A DNA stretch of 64,000 nt from assembly GCA_947172415.1 (NCBI GenBank), contig OX359189.1:6710501-6774500 (forward strand), in the 5' to 3' direction. The DNA is from Chondrosia reniformis. Its lineage: Eukaryota > Porifera > Demospongiae > Chondrillida > Chondrillidae. The notes beneath the pieces are model-generated. The model saw nothing but the letters and a program-made list of their open reading frames with translations. It ran no database searches and was not told the DNA's origin. Positions 58,130 to 64,000 of this stretch are shown here, one piece after another. Position numbers and translations under genes: made by a program. Numbering within the stretch: position 1 is the stretch's first letter; each line of letters begins with the position of its first letter.

Positions 58130-61100
58130 TGATCATATATATATACATATAATAAATTCCATTGCAAGGATATATATATATAGTATTACTACGTATCTTC
58201 CTTATACAGCATGGTTTTAACACTATGCAATGTAAAATCTTTTATGGACACACTCCAGACGTCAGGCCTACAGCATGTTATCTGATCTCATTTATTTATA
58301 GTTACATACAATTGGAGAGTGTGAATTCTTAACTTGTCCCAAATATTCCTGTGTAATACTATATGCATGCCTTCTGTTGCCATGAAAAATCAAGATACCA
58401 CTTTCCTACATGCTATGCCTATTCTGTAAAATAGCCTATTGGGGAACTAAACCTGAAGAGAGCTTTGGATGAAGATACAGGAGTCTTTTCTTCCTTCTTT
58501 CATCTTCTTCTCCACTGGGTCAGACAGCCGTTTCTGGGAATTCCACCCTTCATCAGTGATCCTGGGGGTCTTTGTCTTTTTCTTTATCTTGATCTTCTGT
58601 GAATCCTTGGTCGTACGTCATGTACGTCTTAAGCTTTACACACATAACTCATACATAATATAGCTAGTTTACAAACATGGAGATTACCGTTTACACTTTA
58701 ACGCGACTGATAAAAAGTTAAAGTGCATGTTCGCTATAATATTATATTTTTATTCCTTTTAACACTGCTTATAAGAAATTAGAAATTATATATATATATA
58801 TATATATATAGGCGGATATAATTTTCATGGGCTCTTGCATAAATTTCAATCCTCTAGTCAGAGGGCCAGAATTTCTATTATTTTTTCAATTTTTTACCTA
58901 ATAGCAATATATAGTATCTTGCACATAGCTAAGGTATATATAGAATGAACGCAGTGCAACATCTTTTATAATTATTATACCCTCGGCTACCTGTTTAATT
59001 ACATAACCTCTTATTGAGCGGGTAGTCTGCTACATATTAAATACCTGTATAATTACTAATGAAATGCAATTCCGCCATTTTATTTGCAAAAATGTCTAGC
59101 CTTGCAAAGCATGCATCTCCATAGAAGGCCCATAAGGGCACGTGAACTTTGGTGCCTTATTTAAATAGCTCAAGCCTGCTAAACGCCAATTGCAACAGCT
59201 AGCGATAAAATTCAATATGCAAAGGCGAAAGAATTTTATTTATTTCTGGATCTGCTTCCTTTGTTTTGTCTGGCAAGGCGACATATGCAATGGTCAAGGT
59301 TTGTTTAAAACAGCAAACCTGTATATAGATGTGCTTATATGACAGTTCGACCCGATTAAATGATCATGAATATCTATACTTATTACTTATAAGTGTGAAG
59401 AATATTCATTTGTAATTAAGTTTCGAATATATTATGGCAATTGTGTTTCCAATTTGATTTCTATAACTTCTCCCTTAATTGTTAATTCCTTAATTTTCCA
59501 TATAGCTTGTCCAACAGATCCGATTACCAATGGATTTAGCTCATTTACTGGTACCAATAATGGTGATTATATAGTTTGGAGATGTGAATATGGATACCAC
59601 TTGGTCGGAGATGCTATAGGAATCTGCACTGATATGTCCGGGACCTTTATATGGATATACCTAAATTCAGCTCCTACTTGTATACGTAGGTATCATGTTT
59701 TCCACTATGTATTAATAATATGACATGCAGTTTATTTGTCTCCCCTAAAATATATCCTTCCAAATATAAATACAGTATTTGGAAACATAAATTATGTGCA
59801 TAATATTAAATAGTGGGGGAATGCGTGTGTATTAATCTTATATACACGTACGCATATATCATACTATTAATCTACCTATAGGATATATATATTATATCTT
59901 ATCAGGAATTAATATTTTGCATATTATATAAATAATTCTGTTAGTAGTAAGTGTAGAATTTTATAACATGTAGTGATTCCATAAAGATTATGGCAATTTG
60001 TTAATTAACTATTAGCAAATTGCCATACATTTCTTTAAACTTGCCCATTAGCTACAAATGTAAATTTACAAATTCATCCCTTGTGCAGATTTCCCTGTTA
60101 TTATCCTTTAATTATATTCAATACTTAAAAATAACATTTATGACTTTTGTTCAGAAATTACCTGTGAAGAAGCAGACATTACAGACACAACCAATGTTGA
60201 TGTTACATTCAGTAATTCAGACATGATTCTTGGGACCATAGCAACATACTCTTGTGCTGAAGGTTACACAGGAGACAACCAACACAGGACATGTGTGCAC
60301 AATGGAGATGAAGCTATCACTTATGGCACATGGACAACTGAAACTATTCCTACATGTACAAGTAAGATTGATATCTCTAATATACGTATATTAAATGAAT
60401 ATATATATATATATATAGGAATGTCACTTTCCTTTTCATGTGCATGGCTACAATTAATCAATTGTAGGCTTATATATACAAAACTAAACTCTGATTTAGG
60501 ATAATAATATTTATTAATATAATGAAAATATGATAAATACTATAAAAGATGGTGACATATACGTATATGAGAACTTTAGAGTTTTCCAGATCCTGTTCAT
60601 GTGTTCATGCAAGCTACACAGCACATGCAATATCAATGAGCTTATATTATAGATGTAGATGTAGCAAAAGATTCTAATTTAACCTGTATACATGATAGTA
60701 TTGTGTGTCTTTTTGCACAATGTCTCATAAGAGTAAATAAGGTAGCTTCTTATGATCATCACTTTCAAATTCGCTTCCAATCACTTGTCAGCTTTAAATG
60801 TATTTTAGGTTATATGGAAAGGGTCAAAACTGGGTGTCTGTGTATATAAACACCCCCTTTAGCCCCCCTACTACCTTAAGCCTAGTACTTGAGTAGTGAG
60901 CAAGGTTGCTTGGAATCAATTCTACTTGCATCTAGTTTCTAGGTTATTGTATCTAGATCCCTCCTCTCACGGGCATCTTCAAAGTCAGTCCCAAAATGTA
61001 TATACTGTGCATGAGACAATCCTTGATATGCTCCTTTTATTTTATATATTTTCATGCAACTAGCTAAGCCAGGCCATGAAACTGCATGTTGTCACTATGT

Positions 61101-61270
61101 GCCAAGGGAAGAGTAATGTGAACTTATATCTATTATGGTATATATAGCAAAATAGAATGCAGAGCATTCATGACATTCTTATTCTGGTATTACAATGGCA
61201 TAGTTTAAGGGCAGTGTTGTTGCTGTTAAGAACAATATTTGTATGCCTTTCAGTAGAGTTGCTGATATTA
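58130..61270. repeat. Segmental duplication, copy 2 (5' half of sushi gene 2)
   Basis: Counterpart of 52230-55160, with the same exon order and intron landmarks. Confidence 0.85.
58385..58622 (+). mobile_element. CATG-flanked dispersed element, full-length copy (238 bp)
   Basis: Copy 1 of the segmental duplication reads ttgccatgtaagtcttaagc at about 52501. Copy 2 reads ttgccatg, then 238 extra bases, then tacgtcttaagc. CATG stands at both edges (58381-58384 and 58619-58622), which suggests a 4-bp target duplication. The insert shares its first 105 bp with 47366-47474 and the reverse of 5538-5733. Its 64-codon ORF has no homologue that I recognise. Confidence 0.75.
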
Positions 61271-63993
61271 GTCCCCCACAGGTTTAAGTTTGTATTGTGC
61301 ATTATGGTGTCATTAATTGTGCTGAGGTAGTCTGGTTCACCATATTTAAAAGAGCTCCCTGCTGGTGGCTAGAATATACATGTACACTTTTATATATAAT
61401 GTCTAAACACATTAGGCCATTCAGTGTATATGTGGCTTATGGACCAAGATGTTCCAGAAACATTATCATGCCCTGAAATTACCTATTTTCATACTATGTA
61501 CTAATGTAACTATTTTATTATTAAAATTGTCATTTTTAATGGAAGATGCTGTTTGACTGTGTCTCTAGCCATGAGTAAGGTAGAATGTTGCTCTACTGTC
61601 TCTTTTACAGTTGTGGACTGTGGAACTGCTCCTGGTGTAGTCAATGGAGCGTTAGACAATCCCAGCGATACAAGCTTTGGGGAGACAGCTATGTACTCTT
61701 GTAACAGTGGATATACTGCTCAGGGTGAGCTACAACGTCGAACATGTCTGGCAAATGGACAGTGGAGTGAAAGTGACTTGGTCTGTAAAGGTGAGTCCAA
61801 TGGCTGGGTCCATTAGGATAAGAAGGTAGTCTGCTGAGAATATGTCTTAAAGGAGAGATTCTCTACTCACTCTGCAGCCAACACCTGTACACCGCCTGGT
61901 GTGATTGACCATGGAGGTTTCTCCATTCTGAACAATGAGTTTAATGGCCAGTTATTGTATTTCTGTGAGACTGGGTATAGACTTTCCACTACTGATTCAA
62001 CAAGAACATGTGATAACAGTGGAAGCTGGTTTTCAACTGACCCAGTACCCTCCTGTGACAGTAAGTCAACAAAAATATTCATTAAATAAACTTTCTAGTT
62101 GTATATAGCCGAGTACGTTGACTTGCAAGACAACCTGTATGTGTACATGGATAAATGTGTTAACTCCTTCCATCAGATTGAAAAGATGAGAGCCAGTTTT
62201 CACTCTAAAGGGAACTTAGAAATCAAATTGATGATAATGTTATTTCTACTAATGTGCATTTCACCTGTAAGAGCCTTGCTGTTCTATCTGCAGTAATAAC
62301 TTGTCCTGCAAGAAGTTCCCCTTCTAATGGTAATGTTGAGCTAACAGATGATGCTAACTTTGGATCTGTGGCCGTCTACACTTGTGATGAGGGATATGTG
62401 TTTACGGATACATCTGTGACTGTTCAAGTGTGTGAAGAGGATTCCGGTGCTTCAACCTCTCCCTATGGAGCTTGGAGTGCTCTGGAACCCGCTTGTCAGA
62501 GTGAGTATCAAAGGTTGTGTGTACATAGATTCTTTTCCAAATGTTTATATGAGCCTTATAAGACTGAGTTTCAATGAAGTGTACAATGCTGGAAAGGTCT
62601 ATGTTATAGGGGTCCTAATTAATGGAAGATGCTGTACTGTTTGACTTCTGGTCTCTAGCCATGAGTTAGGTAGAATGTTGCTCTACTATCTCTTTTACAG
62701 TTGTGGACTGTAGAACTCCTCCTAATGTAGTCAATGGAGCATTAAATATTAGGCTTGTCGCTACTACCTTTCAGGAGACAGCTACATACACTTGTAACAG
62801 TGGATATACTGCTCAGGGTGAGCAACGAACTCGAACTTGTCTGGCAAATGGTCAGTGGAGCGAGAGTGACTTGGTCTGTAGAGGTGAGTCCCATAGCTGT
62901 GTTCATTATGATGAGAAGGTAGCCTGGTGAGAATGTGTCTTATTGGCAATCATAGCACACTAATGGAGAGATTCTCTATATATATACTCACCCTACAGCC
63001 AACACCTGTCCATTGCCTGCTGAGATTGACCATGGAGGTTTCTCCATTCTGAACAATGAGCTTAATGGCCAGTTATTGTATTTCTGTGAGACTGGGTATA
63101 GACTTTCCACTACTGATTCAACAAGAACATGTGATGATAGTGGAAGCTGGTTTTCAACTGACCCAGTACCCACCTGTGACAGTAAGTCAACAAAAATAAT
63201 CATTAAATAAAATTTCTAGTCGTAGCCGAGTAAGTTGACTTGCAAGACAGTCTGTATGTGTACATGGATAAATGTGTTAACTCCTTCCATCAGATTGAAA
63301 AGATGAGAGCCAGTTTCCGTTCTAAAGGGAACTTAGAAACCTAAATGATGAGAATGTTTATCCTACCAATGTGCATTTCACCTGTAAGAGCCTTGCTGTT
63401 CTATCTGCAGTAATAACTTGTCCTGCAAGAAGTTCCCCTTCTAATGGTAATGTTGAGCTAACAGATGATGCTAACTTTGGATCTGTGGCCATCTACACTT
63501 GTGATGAGGGATATGAGTTTACGGATACATCTGTGACTGTCCAATTGTGCGAAGAGGATTCTGGTGCTTCAACCACTCCGTTTGGAGACTGGAGTGCTTC
63601 AGAACCCACTTGTCAGAGTAAGTGTCAAGGGTTGCATGCACATAGATTCTTTTCCAAATGCATATGAGCCTTATAAGACTGAGTTTCAATGAAGTGTAGA
63701 ATGTTGGAAAGGGTCTGTGTTATATAAGGGTCTCAATTAATGAAAGATACTGTTTGACTGCTGCCCTCTAGCCATGAGTTAGGTAGAATGTTACTCTACT
63801 GTCTCTTTTACAGTTGTGGACTGTGGAACTGCTCCTGGTGTAGTCAATGGAGCAATAGTTCCTTCTAGGTTGACCACCTTTGGACAGACAACAACGTACA
63901 TTTGTAATAGTGGATACACTGCTCAGGGTGTGGTACGAACTCGAACTTGTCTGGCAAATGGGCAGTGGAGCGAAAGTGACTTGGTCTGTGAAG
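59217..63993 (+). CDS. Sushi (CCP) domain protein 2, multi-domain, 3' end outside window
   Basis: Exons 59217-59277 or -59298 (signal peptide IYFWICFLCFVW), 59506-59685, 60155-60361, 61611-61790, 61878-62060, 62294-62500, 62701-62883, 62999-63181, 63411-63617 and 63814-63993. Every sushi exon is phase 1 at both ends and encodes one domain with four cysteines and the usual W before the last one (for example VDCGTAPGVVNG, YSCNSGYTAQGE, GQWSESDLVC). From 61611 on, three exon types alternate: a (VDC..., GQWSESDLVC), b (ANTC, GGFSILNNE, RLSTTDSTRTC) and c (ITCPARSSPSNGN, YTCDEGY). Two full a-b-c blocks and the start of a third are present. The gene continues past the window with an unknown number of repeats. 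Likely an extracellular adhesion or recognition protein. Confidence 0.85.
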
Positions 63994-64000
63994 GTGAGTC
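61550..64000. repeat. Intragenic tandem repeat of a three-exon sushi block
   Basis: Block 1 (61550-62620), block 2 (62630-63730) and the start of block 3 (63740-64000) share exons and introns, including ctctagccatgagt.aggtag before exon a and gtgcatttcacctgtaagag before exon c. Intron identity is close to exon identity, which points to recent duplication or gene conversion. Confidence 0.9.

Larger units (their letters stand above)
56877..59216. other. Intergenic between the two sushi genes
   Basis: No gene seen. It holds a 28-bp tandem duplication (57115-57172), an inverted repeat of 11 bp around a spacer of about 70 bp (57779-57871), a 42-bp tandem duplication (57968-58037), the start of the segmental duplication (from about 58130) and an inserted element at 58385-58622. 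Confidence 0.55.

Overview
The window is eukaryotic, AT-rich DNA with short introns (about 40 to 1,000 bp), GT-AG splice sites and many small repeats. The gene content is a GABA-B-like class C receptor, single-domain sushi exons in phase 1, a PLAC-domain protein, an Ig-like membrane protein and a tandem family of small secreted proteins. Together with the retroelement remnants, this suggests an early-branching metazoan, most likely a demosponge. That assignment is inference. All gene models below were built by hand from reading frames, splice sites and phase matching, with no transcript data.

Layout. 0-1.6 kb: the 3' end of a plus-strand gene of tandem PLAC domains. 4.5-31.3 kb: seven paralogues of an unrecognised secreted protein family with eight core cysteines. 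Six are on the plus strand (called A-F here) and one, G, is on the minus strand. All have three exons with phase 1 introns. C, D and E sit in three tandem units of about 4.5 kb, and D and E encode identical proteins. 32.2-38.7 kb: a 17-exon GABA-B-like receptor on the minus strand. 38.7-40.2 kb: broken retroelement fragments. 42.4-45.9 kb: a five-exon Ig-like single-pass membrane protein with a 15-bp minisatellite in an intron. 45.9-53.4 kb: mostly repeats. 53.4-56.9 kb: a sushi (CCP) receptor with a transmembrane tail and one frameshifted sushi exon. 59.2-64 kb: a second sushi gene, started by a segmental duplication of the first and extended by tandem copies of a three-exon block. It runs out of the window.

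The genes are mostly secreted or cell-surface proteins built from symmetric phase 1 exons, which lets exons be duplicated or skipped without breaking the frame. Several orphan-family promoters have a TATA box with an ETS-type motif, and G has a perfect NF-kappaB-type palindrome. This hints at inducible, possibly immune or environment-facing roles, but nothing here proves it.

The most striking non-coding find is three dispersed copies of a small element with a hammerhead-ribozyme-like core (CTGANGA, short helix, GAAA, ACGT) inside a long inverted repeat. One copy has a 12-bp target duplication when compared with an empty paralogous site, and one lies in sense orientation in an intron of the GABA-B-like gene.
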